A stretch of 32,692 nt of DNA from an uncultured Erysipelotrichaceae bacterium (lineage in GTDB: Bacteria > Bacillota_I > Bacilli_A > RF39 > UBA660): positions 1 through 32,692 of the forward strand of contig CADAMI010000020.1 of NCBI GenBank assembly GCA_902788975.1. Direction: 5' to 3'. Below, in pieces: positions 7,193 through 15,454 of this stretch. The notes beneath the pieces are model-generated. The model saw only the letters and a program-made list of their open reading frames with translations. It was not told the origin of the DNA and ran no database searches. The first letter of the stretch is position 1; every line of letters begins with the position of its first letter. The position numbers and the translations under genes are program-made.

Positions 7193-7561
7193 CGAAAACC
7201 CTCCTCGTACATAATATTTTATCACATAATTGTATTTTTTTAACATTTTTTGTTCATTTTTCTAGAAAATATAATATAATCTAATTAGTTAGTAAGTTAT
7301 TACTACCTATTAAATGTTTGTAAGAAAAGTTATTCGACTCCTTCTTCACAGGCACCAGTGAAGAATCTGTTCGAACTAATCGATTTTAAATATGAAAGCA
7401 ATTTGAAAAAAAGAGATTGTTTTTTCTTTTTCAATTTATATTTTAATACTTGTGTCAAAATACCTAAGGATTTAAATATTCTGTCAAAATTGTATAATAT
7501 AGATTGAATAGAAATAAACAAATTATTGTGATATAATAATTATACAAAGGAAAAAATAATT
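7193..7561. other. Intergenic stretch without a credible gene
   Basis: This holds the leader of the minus-strand membrane protein, an 8-bp perfect hairpin TTCTTCAC/GTGAAGAA (7342-7365), the first copy of a 58-bp direct repeat that itself contains a terminator-like hairpin (7395-7428), and an extended -10 (TGA-TATAAT, 7529-7537) for the following gene. A 63-codon frame on minus (7330-7521) crosses the repeat and is probably fortuitous. Confidence 0.6.
7371..7428 (+). repeat. Direct repeat, copy A
   Basis: Fifty-eight bases beginning TCGAACTAATCG and ending GATTGTTTTTTCTT. It matches copy B (8720-8778) with about four substitutions and one indel. The 3' half forms a terminator hairpin, CAATTT/AGATTG with a T run, imperfect in this copy. 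Confidence 0.85.
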
Positions 7562-8659
7562 ATGGAAAAAATAGAATTTAGAGAAATAGTTGAATTATTT
7601 TTGAATACTTCAATTCATCAAATAAAATCAGAATCTGAAGTTCCAAATATTAATTTCAAATTTGAAAAAGATGCAATTTTGCTTTTTAATAATATTATTG
7701 AAAAACCATTTATTAAGAATGAAAGTTGGACACCAAATGCCTATCAAGAAGATATAGATTTTGTTTTCTCTCATAATCATGATAATTGTCCAACTATTTA
7801 TATAAAAGACAGTATTAAATTTTTTGAATATTTAGAAAATATTACGAATGAATTAATAATACTAAGAGAGTATTATGGAATAAAATCATCAGCAAGAAAT
7901 TTAGCAATGCAGATTATGAAACGTATTTGGCTTAGAATGGGAATTACAGATTTTGAAAATGTTGAATTATTTTTAGAAAAACAATTACAATTTGTAAAAA
8001 ATAGAACTTTTAACATACATCATTTAGAAAAAATAGGTTCATTTAACGAATATGATATCTTTATGAAAACAATTGTCAATGATACATGGGATGAAACTAC
8101 TAGAAGCATGGTTTTTATAATAAATGGTGATAATGAAACGTATGAACTTCCACATATTCTATATGATGTAGATAATAACGGAATTTGTTATATTTATGCG
8201 GTGCAAAGTTCCAAAGCTAGAAAAGATAAAATAATAGAGAGAAAACTATATAAGTTGAATAAAAATATAGATAATCCAAATGTTCACCCTAGTAAAGTGT
8301 ATGCTTTAATGCTATTCTTTGAACAATTAAAAAATAAAGGCATATCAAAAATTATAGTTCCTAGCATGCAAGTTTTATCTTATCGATATCACGAACTTCT
8401 TTCTGAAGAAGCTGCAAAAGATTTAAATAATGCTAAAAAACAAATTGAAAATTTTCCAAACGATAATTATTTACAAAAAAAGTTTCAGTCAATTAAAGAA
8501 TGGTATGATAGCGTTTATAATAAACAAGATAAAATTAGTTATTTAAAGACAGAAGAACTTATCAATTTAGTATATAGAATAATTGATTATAATCCAAGTA
8601 TAGAAATAACAAATGATATAAATATTCAAGGAGATAGTTTAAATATTAAAATTAAATGA
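7562..8659 (+). CDS. Unrecognised 365-residue protein
   Basis: I do not recognise this protein. It is soluble (no membrane segment or signal), acidic-basic mixed and Asn/Lys/Ile-rich. A short stretch with HNHDNCP lies near residues 75-82, a helical region near 100-160, a possible beta-rich core near 180-225 (ending YAVQSSK), and a helical C-terminal half. No catalytic motif is secure. The ribosome binding site is weak (AAAGGA about 10 bases from ATG). The gene sits between two 58-bp direct repeats, and the second copy provides its terminator, so gene and repeat look like a cassette. ATGA overlap links it to a doubtful 64-codon frame (8656-8850). Confidence 0.8.
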   Translation: MEKIEFREIVELFLNTSIHQIKSESEVPNINFKFEKDAILLFNNIIEKPFIKNESWTPNAYQEDIDFVFSHNHDNCPTIYIKDSIKFFEYLENITNELIILREYYGIKSSARNLAMQIMKRIWLRMGITDFENVELFLEKQLQFVKNRTFNIHHLEKIGSFNEYDIFMKTIVNDTWDETTRSMVFIINGDNETYELPHILYDVDNNGICYIYAVQSSKARKDKIIERKLYKLNKNIDNPNVHPSKVYALMLFFEQLKNKGISKIIVPSMQVLSYRYHELLSEEAAKDLNNAKKQIENFPNDNYLQKKFQSIKEWYDSVYNKQDKISYLKTEELINLVYRIIDYNPSIEITNDINIQGDSLNIKIK

Positions 8660-8719
8660 TTAGTAATTTACAAACAAAAGTTGTAGATATCTATGCTACT
8701 CTCATCATTAGAAAATTAG

Positions 8720-8778
8720 TCGAACTAATCGGCTTTAAATATGAAAACAATCTGAAAAAAAAGAGATTGTTTTTTCTT
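8720..8778 (+). repeat. Direct repeat, copy B, with terminator
   Basis: Second copy of the repeat at 7371-7428. Here the hairpin is perfect: AAAACAATCT (8744-8753) pairs with AGATTGTTTT (8764-8773), followed by T and C, and it serves as terminator of the 365-residue gene. A small hairpin ATTAGT/ACTAAT lies at its 5' border. Confidence 0.85.
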
Positions 8779-8866
8779 GCAGTTTTTATACGAATAGCAA
8801 AATACGAGATGGTTAATGTAAAAAAGGAAATGAAAGTGTGTAGGTTCTAATTTCTTTTTTTAAATA

Positions 8867-8895
8867 TTGACTTTGATATTAATAAATGTTATTAT
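8867..8895 (+). promoter_or_regulatory. Promoter upstream of leader peptide and phosphoesterase pair
   Basis: TTGACT (8867-8872), 17-base spacer, TATTAT (8890-8895). The predicted start near 8902 leaves only about 18 bases before the short reading frame. Confidence 0.7.
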
Positions 8896-8919
8896 TTTAT
8901 TATAGTCAGGAGTGGTAAT

Positions 8920-8976
8920 ATGAAAAAGAGTTGTTTTGTTAATTTTTACTTTGTTATCACTAAATATTACTTATAA
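8920..8976 (+). CDS. Short reading frame, possible 18-residue leader peptide
   Basis: ATG at 8920 is preceded by AGGAG with good spacing and opens an 18-codon frame rich in aromatic residues (four Phe, three Tyr), ending TAA. A terminator hairpin begins at the next base and ends right before the ribosome binding site of the phosphoesterase gene. The order promoter, ribosome binding site, short peptide, terminator, gene is that of a transcription-attenuation leader. The aromatic content may be trivial in such AT-rich DNA. It could instead be an independent tiny gene. Confidence 0.4.
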   Translation: MKKSCFVNFYFVITKYYL

Positions 8977-9005
8977 GAGAGTAAATTTTTTTACGCTCTT
9001 TTTTT
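8977..9005 (+). terminator. Terminator/attenuator before the phosphoesterase genes
   Basis: GAGAGTAAA pairs with TTTACGCTC (one mismatch), followed by seven T. It sits between the leader peptide stop and the GGAGG at 9006-9010, so transcription of the next gene must read through it unless there is an unseen promoter. Confidence 0.65.
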
Positions 9006-9015
9006 GGAGGAAATT

Positions 9016-10008
9016 ATGAATAATGAACTATTAGAAAGTATTAAAAATTTAACTGAAAAAGAGATTAGTTTATCACAAGTTAGTGAATATCTTAAACTTA
9101 ATGAATTTGAAATATTAGGGTTACTTAGAGAACTTAGACAAGAAGGAATTAATATCGGTATTCAAAAGAAAGATGATGATATATATTTATTTAATCATGG
9201 GGAAAGAGAATTAAATAAGGATAATAGATATCAATTTTATACTGATGAAAATAATGAATTTAAATTTGTAGCTATTTCTGATACAAGATTAGGTTCAAAA
9301 TATCAGCAATTAACTATTTTAAATGATATATATTTAAAGGCATATGAAATGGGATATAGAAATGTAATATTATGTGGAAATATTTCTGAAGGATTATTTT
9401 CTGTTACTAATACTTATTCAGATACTAATTTCTTAGCTGATACATTGGAACAAGTTGATTATATTACACAATATTATCCTTATGTTGAAGGAATGAAAAC
9501 TTATTTTATTACTGGTACGAGAGACGAAAAACATTTAAAAAATAATAAGATAAATATTGGTAAACGAATTAGTGATTTAAGAGAAGATATGGTTTATTTA
9601 GGTCATACTTCATGTAATGTTGAAATTGATAAAGCTAATATGTTAGTATTTAGTCCAAAACTAGAAAAAACATATACAGTATCATATAGGCCTCAACAAC
9701 AAGTTGATTCATTTAGAAGTGAGGATAAACCTGATATTTTATTATACGGTGGACTTTTGCAAATGGAAAAAATGACATATCGTAATGTTAAATGCATATC
9801 AGTCCCTAGTGTATGTGCAACAACTAAAGAAATGAGTGATAAAAGATATGCTAATACTGTTGGAGCATGGTATGTAACAGTATCTACTGATAAATATGGT
9901 AATTTAACAAATGTTAGAGCAATAGATTCTGTTTATTATAAAACTAATAAAGATGATTATACAAAACGTAAGGTATTAAAAATAACTAAGGATAGTAAGG
10001 GGGAATAA
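9016..10008 (+). CDS. HTH-phosphoesterase-like protein, metal site largely lost
   Basis: A 330-residue paralogue of the next gene. The N-terminal ~60 residues look like a helix-turn-helix, followed by a calcineurin-like phosphoesterase fold. Aligned to the neighbour, SDTH has become SDTR (residues 88-91), GD has become GN (121-122), GSHDE has become GTRDE (167-171), the His of DHPGG is gone (about 214), and GHYH has become GGLL (245-248). Most metal ligands are therefore missing, and it is predicted catalytically inactive. ATG at 9016 follows GGAGG; a TTG at 9004 overlaps that site. One base separates it from the active paralogue, so a partner or regulatory subunit role is inferred. Confidence 0.85.
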   Translation: MNNELLESIKNLTEKEISLSQVSEYLKLNEFEILGLLRELRQEGINIGIQKKDDDIYLFNHGERELNKDNRYQFYTDENNEFKFVAISDTRLGSKYQQLTILNDIYLKAYEMGYRNVILCGNISEGLFSVTNTYSDTNFLADTLEQVDYITQYYPYVEGMKTYFITGTRDEKHLKNNKINIGKRISDLREDMVYLGHTSCNVEIDKANMLVFSPKLEKTYTVSYRPQQQVDSFRSEDKPDILLYGGLLQMEKMTYRNVKCISVPSVCATTKEMSDKRYANTVGAWYVTVSTDKYGNLTNVRAIDSVYYKTNKDDYTKRKVLKITKDSKGE

Positions 10009-10009
10009 C

Positions 10010-11017
10010 ATGAGCAATAATTTTGATATGAGTATTGAATATGTTGATAAAATGTATAAATATATGAAAAATGGATCACCAGTTGAAGATTTTATGAAAA
10101 AATTTCATATTAATTATAAAGAACTAAATGGATTGCTTGAATTATGCAGAATGTATGGTAAAAATGTTGACGCAGTAATTAAAAATAATACACTTGTATT
10201 TGAAAAGACTTTTGCCAGAAATATTATTACCGCTAAACCGGGACTTACTATGGATGAATTAATTCACACAGAATTATTAGTAGTGTCTGATACCCATTTT
10301 GGTAATATTCATCAACAATTACATTTACTTAATAAAGTTTATGAAGAAGCATATAACAGAGGAGTTACAACAGTCCTTCATGTAGGTGACATAGTCGATG
10401 GTTTTTATACGAATAGGCCTGAAAATCCTAGACAACAATTCTTGCATGGATTTGATGAACAGGTTGGATATGTTGTTGATATGTATCCTTATGTCGAAGG
10501 GATGACTACAAGATATATTCTTGGTAGTCATGATGAGACACATTATAAAAATGGACAAGCTACAGTTAATGAATGGGTATCTAGATGCAGAAAAGATATG
10601 ATATTTGAAGGGCAAGATTTTGCATCAATAAATGTAAATGGTGTTAAGATATTTATGGATCATCCAGGTGGTGGATCAGCCCAATCAGTTTCCTATAAAG
10701 CACAAAAAAGAATCGAAATAATTGAATCTAATTATAAACCTAAAATATTATTAATTGGACACTATCATAAGAGTTACTCTTTTGTGTATAGAAATGTTAG
10801 AGGTATTGAAGTGCCATGTTTCTGTGGAAAGACGCAATTTCAGCAGAAGCAAGGACTTACCAATGTGGTTGGAGCATATTTCCTAAATATATGGTCCGAT
10901 AGTAAAGGTAATATTCAATATTTTGAACCAGAAGAAATATTATTTAAAGAAAATGAATTCTGGGATGAAGCTGGAAAAGATCGAGCCAAAGTAAAACAAT
11001 TAAAGATTGTTGCTTAA
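10010..11017 (+). CDS. HTH-calcineurin-like metallophosphoesterase
   Basis: A 335-residue protein with an N-terminal helix-turn-helix-like segment (residues about 8-60) and a calcineurin-like phosphoesterase domain. Metal-binding motifs are all present: SDTH (93-96), GDIVD (126-130), GSHDE (172-176, Ser in place of the usual Asn), DHPGG (217-221) and GHYH (250-253). It should hydrolyse phosphomono- or diesters with two metal ions; the substrate is not predictable, and the HTH suggests nucleic acid. The ribosome binding site AGGGGG lies inside the end of the preceding gene. It is followed by a strong terminator. Archaeal PolD small subunits and eukaryotic polymerase B-subunits show that this fold can serve structural roles on DNA (comparison only). 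Confidence 0.88.
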   Translation: MSNNFDMSIEYVDKMYKYMKNGSPVEDFMKKFHINYKELNGLLELCRMYGKNVDAVIKNNTLVFEKTFARNIITAKPGLTMDELIHTELLVVSDTHFGNIHQQLHLLNKVYEEAYNRGVTTVLHVGDIVDGFYTNRPENPRQQFLHGFDEQVGYVVDMYPYVEGMTTRYILGSHDETHYKNGQATVNEWVSRCRKDMIFEGQDFASINVNGVKIFMDHPGGGSAQSVSYKAQKRIEIIESNYKPKILLIGHYHKSYSFVYRNVRGIEVPCFCGKTQFQQKQGLTNVVGAYFLNIWSDSKGNIQYFEPEEILFKENEFWDEAGKDRAKVKQLKIVA

Positions 11018-11050
11018 AGATATTAGAATTAACTAATATCTTTTTATTTT
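11017..11050 (+). terminator. Terminator after the phosphoesterase pair
   Basis: GATATTAG-AATTAA-CTAATATC followed by TTTTTATTTT. Confidence 0.85.
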
Positions 11051-11074
11051 TATAATGTTTTTGTTTAGTAAATA

Positions 11075-11083
11075 TGCTATAAT
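11075..11083 (+). promoter_or_regulatory. Extended -10 promoter of pcrA
   Basis: TGC-TATAAT (TATAAT at 11078-11083) without a convincing -35. Predicted start near 11090, which excludes the ATG at 11089 and supports the ATG at 11110. Confidence 0.5.
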
Positions 11084-11109
11084 TAGATATGAAGTACAAG
11101 GAGGTAGTA

Positions 11110-13203
11110 ATGGACTTAAGTGGATTAAATAAACAACAGATTGAAGCTGTTAAACATATAAATGGACCAATGTTAGTATTAGCTGGAGCTGGTAGTGGTA
11201 AGACAAAAGTATTAACTAGTAAGATTGCTTATTTGATAGAACAAGGTGTAAGTATCGATAATATATTAGCAATAACATTTACTAATAAAGCGGCTAAAGA
11301 AATGAAAGAACGTGAAATTAAATTAATTGGATATGATGCAAAAAGTATACAGATATCAACATTTCACTCATTGGGATTAAAAATAATTAAAGAGAATTAT
11401 GCAAGACTTGGATATAAGAGTAATTTTGTTATATTGGATAGTGATGATACATTAACAGTAGTTAAAAAAATAATGAAGGATTTAAATTTAAATTCAAAGT
11501 TTTATAATGCAAGAGATATAAGAAATAAGATTAGTAGTGCTAAGAATGAACTAATGGATCCAGAAAAATATTCAAAAGTGGAATTTGATAGTAATATTAT
11601 CGAAGTATATAGAAAGTATAATAAAAAATTGCTTATCAACAATTCTGTTGATTTTGATGATTTATTAATATTACCAATTAAATTATTTAGGCAATATCCA
11701 GATGTATTAAAGTATTATCAAGATAAATATAAATACGTTTTAATTGATGAGTACCAGGATACGAATGAAGCACAATATATATTTAGTAAAATGCTTTGTA
11801 ATAATCATAAAAACATCTTTGTAGTTGGAGATAATGATCAGGCTATTTATGCTTTTAGGGGAGCAAATTATAAAAATATATTAAATTTTGAAAAAGATTA
11901 TCCTGATTGTAAGGTTATTATGCTTGAAGAAAATTACAGGTCAACACAAAATATTTTGGATGCTGCCAATAGTGTTATTAAACATAATAAGATGAGAAAA
12001 GATAAGAATTTATGGTGCAACAATGATATTGGTAGTAAAGTCAAATATATCAAGACTGATAGTGATAAAGAAGAATGTGCTTATGTATCTGAAAAGATTA
12101 AAGAATTACATGATAATAATGTTAGTTATGAAGATATAGCTATTTTATATAGAACTAATGCTCAATCAAGATTAATTGAAGAAGAAATGCTTAAAAATGG
12201 TATTCCTTATAGAATTGTTGGTAGTTTTTATTTCTATAATCGTAAAGAAATTAAAGATTTGTTATGTTATTTAAGGTTAATTAATAATCATGATGACGAT
12301 GTTAGTTTACTTAGAGTTATTAATACTCCAAAAAGAGGTATTGGCGATAAAACAATTGAAAACTTAACTAATATAGCTACTGAGAAAGGAATATCATTAT
12401 TCGAAGCGATTGAATCTGGTAAAGAGTTATCTTTTAAAAAGATGATTCTTGAAATGGAAAAGAAATGTGAAAGTATGACTCTTACAGAAATGGTTGATAT
12501 GGTTCTTAATGATAGTGGTATGAAAGCAGAATATGAAGGAGATAAGTCTTTAGAATCAGAAATAAGATTAGAAAACTTAGAGGAATTTAAATCTATTACC
12601 AAAGGATATGAGGAAGAATCTGGAGTTATATCTTTAACTGACTTCTTAAATGAAGTAGCAATTGTATCTGATGTGTCAGAGCATCAAGATAGTACTAATA
12701 AGGTAAGTTTAATGACTATTCATGCGGTTAAAGGGCTTGAATTTGATAATGTCTTTATTGTTGGTATGGAAGAAGGAATATTTCCACACTATAATTCAAT
12801 TAATGAAGGCACCTTGGCAGCAATTGAAGAAGAAAGAAGACTTTGTTATGTAGCCATTACTCGTGCTAAAAAGAACTTATGGATGTTAAATGCCAAAAGA
12901 AGAATGTTATTTGGAAATACCCAAATTAATATGCCTAGTAGATTTATGGATGAGATTGACACTAAATATATGGAGACAGAGAATAATCGTACTGGCATAA
13001 TAGATAAAATGGTTAATTTTGTTAAAGAAGACAAATTTAGAACAGATGATGTTTCTTATGAGACGGGAGATCATGTTAAACACGATGAATTTGGTGAGGG
13101 CGTCGTTGTATCAGTAGATGGTTCACTTGTAACCATAGCCTTCCCACATCCTTATGGCATTAAGAAAATGATGGCTAAGCATAAGAGCATTACAAAGATA
13201 TAG
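11110..13203 (+). CDS. pcrA: ATP-dependent DNA helicase PcrA (UvrD/Rep family)
   Basis: A 697-residue superfamily 1A 3'-5' helicase acting in repair, replication of rolling-circle plasmids and removal of stalled RNA polymerase. Motifs appear in order: Q motif GLNKQQ near the N-terminus, Walker A AGAGSGKT, Ia TFTNKAAKEM, Walker B LIDEYQDTN, motif III VGDNDQAIYAFRGA, motif IV ENYRS, and motif VI VAITRAKK. The C-terminal GDHVKHDEFGEGVV ... GIKKMM segment is the Tudor-like RNA-polymerase-binding tail of PcrA/UvrD. ATG at 11110 follows AAGGAGG (11098-11104). Usually pcrA is next to ligA, which is not seen here. Confidence 0.96.
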   Translation: MDLSGLNKQQIEAVKHINGPMLVLAGAGSGKTKVLTSKIAYLIEQGVSIDNILAITFTNKAAKEMKEREIKLIGYDAKSIQISTFHSLGLKIIKENYARLGYKSNFVILDSDDTLTVVKKIMKDLNLNSKFYNARDIRNKISSAKNELMDPEKYSKVEFDSNIIEVYRKYNKKLLINNSVDFDDLLILPIKLFRQYPDVLKYYQDKYKYVLIDEYQDTNEAQYIFSKMLCNNHKNIFVVGDNDQAIYAFRGANYKNILNFEKDYPDCKVIMLEENYRSTQNILDAANSVIKHNKMRKDKNLWCNNDIGSKVKYIKTDSDKEECAYVSEKIKELHDNNVSYEDIAILYRTNAQSRLIEEEMLKNGIPYRIVGSFYFYNRKEIKDLLCYLRLINNHDDDVSLLRVINTPKRGIGDKTIENLTNIATEKGISLFEAIESGKELSFKKMILEMEKKCESMTLTEMVDMVLNDSGMKAEYEGDKSLESEIRLENLEEFKSITKGYEEESGVISLTDFLNEVAIVSDVSEHQDSTNKVSLMTIHAVKGLEFDNVFIVGMEEGIFPHYNSINEGTLAAIEEERRLCYVAITRAKKNLWMLNAKRRMLFGNTQINMPSRFMDEIDTKYMETENNRTGIIDKMVNFVKEDKFRTDDVSYETGDHVKHDEFGEGVVVSVDGSLVTIAFPHPYGIKKMMAKHKSITKI

Positions 13204-13236
13204 AAAAAAGATTATTATTTCTTAATAATCTTTTTT
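13204..13236. terminator. Bidirectional terminator
   Basis: AAAAAAGATTATTA/TAATAATCTTTTTT, 14 pairs with a 5-base loop. It serves pcrA on plus and the split gene on minus, whose stop (13215-13217) is inside the stem. Confidence 0.9.
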
Positions 13237-13697
13237 GCTTTTTCTTTATGTGTTGTGTATTCTAAATCATAACCTATTTCTTCTTTGATGATAGTTTGTA
13301 ATCTTGCTATTATATCGTTAATATCTTCAAGGCTTAGAGTATTTAATTCAAAAGGATCATTCCATTTTATAGTTTGCCCGTATGTGAAAGGCCTATTTTT
13401 TATCTTGTTTGGACTTCTAAATCGTTTTTTATTAATAATTAATCTATCGGTATTAATTACTAAGATTTGTTTCCCTTTATCATTATATAAATTAATATCT
13501 TTTAAAGTTGTATTTATACCTAATAATATATATTCACGATATATGCCATCATAAACTTCTTCATGTTTTGGATTAACGCCTATTGGAGCAACATAGAATA
13601 ACTCTTTGATTAGTTTTCGTAGAGCACTTTTATCATGTAATAGTTTTGAATTTTCAAAATCGGTGAAATATAGCCATTTAATACTTTTATAATTCAA
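13215..13697 (-). CDS. Probable C-terminal part of a frameshifted gene
   Basis: A 160-codon frame with only a TTG start (13697) and a poorly spaced ribosome binding site. The same frame stays open upstream of the TTG for about 20 more codons, encoding a plausible stretch, FELIEEGAL, that runs directly into the A7 tract at the end of the preceding gene. Removing one A from that run fuses the two frames into one protein of about 705 residues. I therefore regard this as the C-terminal part of the preceding gene. No domain is recognised; it has mixed alpha/beta character with a Lys-rich end. Confidence 0.6.
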   Translation of the reverse strand: MNYKSIKWLYFTDFENSKLLHDKSALRKLIKELFYVAPIGVNPKHEEVYDGIYREYILLGINTTLKDINLYNDKGKQILVINTDRLIINKKRFRSPNKIKNRPFTYGQTIKWNDPFELNTLSLEDINDIIARLQTIIKEEIGYDLEYTTHKEKAKKIIKK

Positions 13698-13716
13698 AGC
13701 ACCTTCTTCAATTAAT

Positions 13717-15339
13717 TCAAATTTTTTTAAGTCCTTTATTTAATACTATATTTAATGCCTTTTGTTCAAATACGTAACCACTTATTTCTTCAAGGGTGGA
13801 AGGAAAAATAACAGTATTGTTTTGTATTTTTCTATTAATATATTCATGTAATCCTTTAGGATTTAGTTCAATATATGGTATATTAATTTTTACTAAACCT
13901 TCTGGCAAAGCATATATGCTTCCAATATTAAATTGTGGTAAATTAGTCGTTAACTTATATAGTTTGTATAATGGATGGTCATAAGTTATACTATACTGTT
14001 TTTTAGCATTTTCTTGTGATTCCATAATTTGAAAGCAGGTATCTAAGGGAATTCTATCAGCAAATACAAAAGCGTCGCGATCATAATCAATACTATATTT
14101 TATGTTAGCTTCTTCTGTATTTATCATATTTTGATTAAAGAAGTCTACTATTCCGTCTTTTCTATCGAAAGCTAAAAGTAATGCTAATTTTAGTTTGTCA
14201 GATAAAATATTATGAGCGAAATTATTTTTGCCTTTTAGATAAAAGGATATTTCTTTTATAGCTTTATTGGCCGTATCACCATAAATATCATTAATAATTT
14301 CATTTTTTCCTGTCAATATTCTTTCAAATTTTCTAAGGATTATTTCTTCATAGTTTTTAAGTTCTTTGGCGCTATACATAAGTACCGGTGATACTTCTTG
14401 ATTATTAATATCAAAAGTTAGAATATCAAATTTTAATTTATACAGTTCATACAAATTATCATGAGTAATAATACCTCTTCCATATTCTTTAAATATATAA
14501 TATTTGTTTTCTATTGGTTCAATGCTTTTTAATAGTTGTGCTTGGTTCAATGATGTTATAGGAATTCTTTTCAAAATGGATATTTCTTTTTTTATTGCTT
14601 CGGTATCTTTTTTGTGAAGATAGGCAAATATTTCTAATTCTTTTTCAATAAGGGCTATTTTAGGCATGTAATCTATTTTTAAATTATTAATACTATTTAA
14701 CATACTTGTTGGTATAACGTTTTCTGCCAAATCATATATTTGTTGATATTTGTCTACTATATAAACATGATCTATATGACAGGACATATCATTATTATTC
14801 AATAATGTCAATTGATTCTTTATTTCGATTGAAATAGCTACTCTTTGATTACAAAAAGATAACACAATCATTTTTAAATTATTTATTTTTTCATTCAATA
14901 GTGAACGATTAACTATTGGTACTCTTTTTCCTTTTTGTAATTCTTCTAGAGCAATAAGCTTTTCAATGGTTTCGGTTTCCATATTGTTTATTACATTTAA
15001 ATATAATTGTAATTTAAACATATTTATTAATTCTTTGATATGTGCTTCTGGAGTCACATTTATGAACTGTTCTTTATTTAAATATAGATTAAGAATTAAT
15101 TCTATATACATAAGAAATTCTTTTTCAAGATTATCAAATGATATTTCTTTGGAACTTATTAATTTTCTTTTTGATAGTATATTTAAATATTCTTCTTTAT
15201 AAATATCTATTTGATTTAGTTTAGCTAAATCATCTTTATAGTAATCTCTACCAGGTATTTGAATTATGTCACCAATATTTATAATGCCAACTTTTTCTTC
15301 ATTAAAAAACCATTTTTTTAATCTATCTATGATATTCAT
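13717..15339 (-). CDS. Unrecognised 540-residue protein, probably truncated by frameshift
   Basis: I do not recognise a family. The protein is soluble and mostly helical, with long Leu/Ile/Lys/Glu-rich stretches that could form coiled coils, and no signal peptide. The start at 15339 has GAGGTGAG upstream and a strong promoter. The frame ends TGA just after a run of seven A (plus-strand T run 13722-13728), and the continuation is open in the +1 frame, so the natural product is probably longer. Either a sequencing or assembly error, a real mutation, or transcriptional slippage on the A run could account for this. Confidence 0.7.
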   Translation of the reverse strand: MNIIDRLKKWFFNEEKVGIINIGDIIQIPGRDYYKDDLAKLNQIDIYKEEYLNILSKRKLISSKEISFDNLEKEFLMYIELILNLYLNKEQFINVTPEAHIKELINMFKLQLYLNVINNMETETIEKLIALEELQKGKRVPIVNRSLLNEKINNLKMIVLSFCNQRVAISIEIKNQLTLLNNNDMSCHIDHVYIVDKYQQIYDLAENVIPTSMLNSINNLKIDYMPKIALIEKELEIFAYLHKKDTEAIKKEISILKRIPITSLNQAQLLKSIEPIENKYYIFKEYGRGIITHDNLYELYKLKFDILTFDINNQEVSPVLMYSAKELKNYEEIILRKFERILTGKNEIINDIYGDTANKAIKEISFYLKGKNNFAHNILSDKLKLALLLAFDRKDGIVDFFNQNMINTEEANIKYSIDYDRDAFVFADRIPLDTCFQIMESQENAKKQYSITYDHPLYKLYKLTTNLPQFNIGSIYALPEGLVKINIPYIELNPKGLHEYINRKIQNNTVIFPSTLEEISGYVFEQKALNIVLNKGLKKI

Positions 15340-15375
15340 AACTCACCTCTTTTCTTAGACAAGTAATTGTGTTAT

Positions 15376-15404
15376 ATCATAGCAAAAAGTGTTTGATTAG
15401 TCAA
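15376..15404 (-). promoter_or_regulatory. Promoter of the minus-strand split gene
   Basis: On minus TTGACT (15399-15404), 17 bases, TATGAT (15376-15381) with TGC before it. Its -35 directly abuts the -35 of the plus-strand promoter. Confidence 0.7.
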
Positions 15405-15421
15405 TGATAGTATCATATAAT
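15393..15421 (+). promoter_or_regulatory. Promoter of the VanY-like/thioredoxin operon
   Basis: TTGATT (15393-15398), 17 bases, TATAAT (15416-15421). Predicted start near 15428, 27 bases before the ATG. Confidence 0.75.
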
Positions 15422-15454
15422 CATTTTTTTGAATATAATATTTTAGGTGATATT

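Noticed and set aside
7350-7358. GGCACCAG shared with the tRNA 3' end, as a possible attachment-site duplicate
   Set aside because: Only eight bases match, the flanking T-arm sequence does not, and no integrase is present.
7330-7521. 63-codon frame on the minus strand
   Set aside because: Crosses direct-repeat copy A and a hairpin, low complexity, no ribosome binding site.
8656-8850. 64-codon frame overlapping the 365-residue gene by ATGA
   Set aside because: It has no ribosome binding site of its own, runs through a terminator hairpin and the direct repeat, and resembles no protein; probably fortuitous, though the ATGA overlap keeps some doubt.
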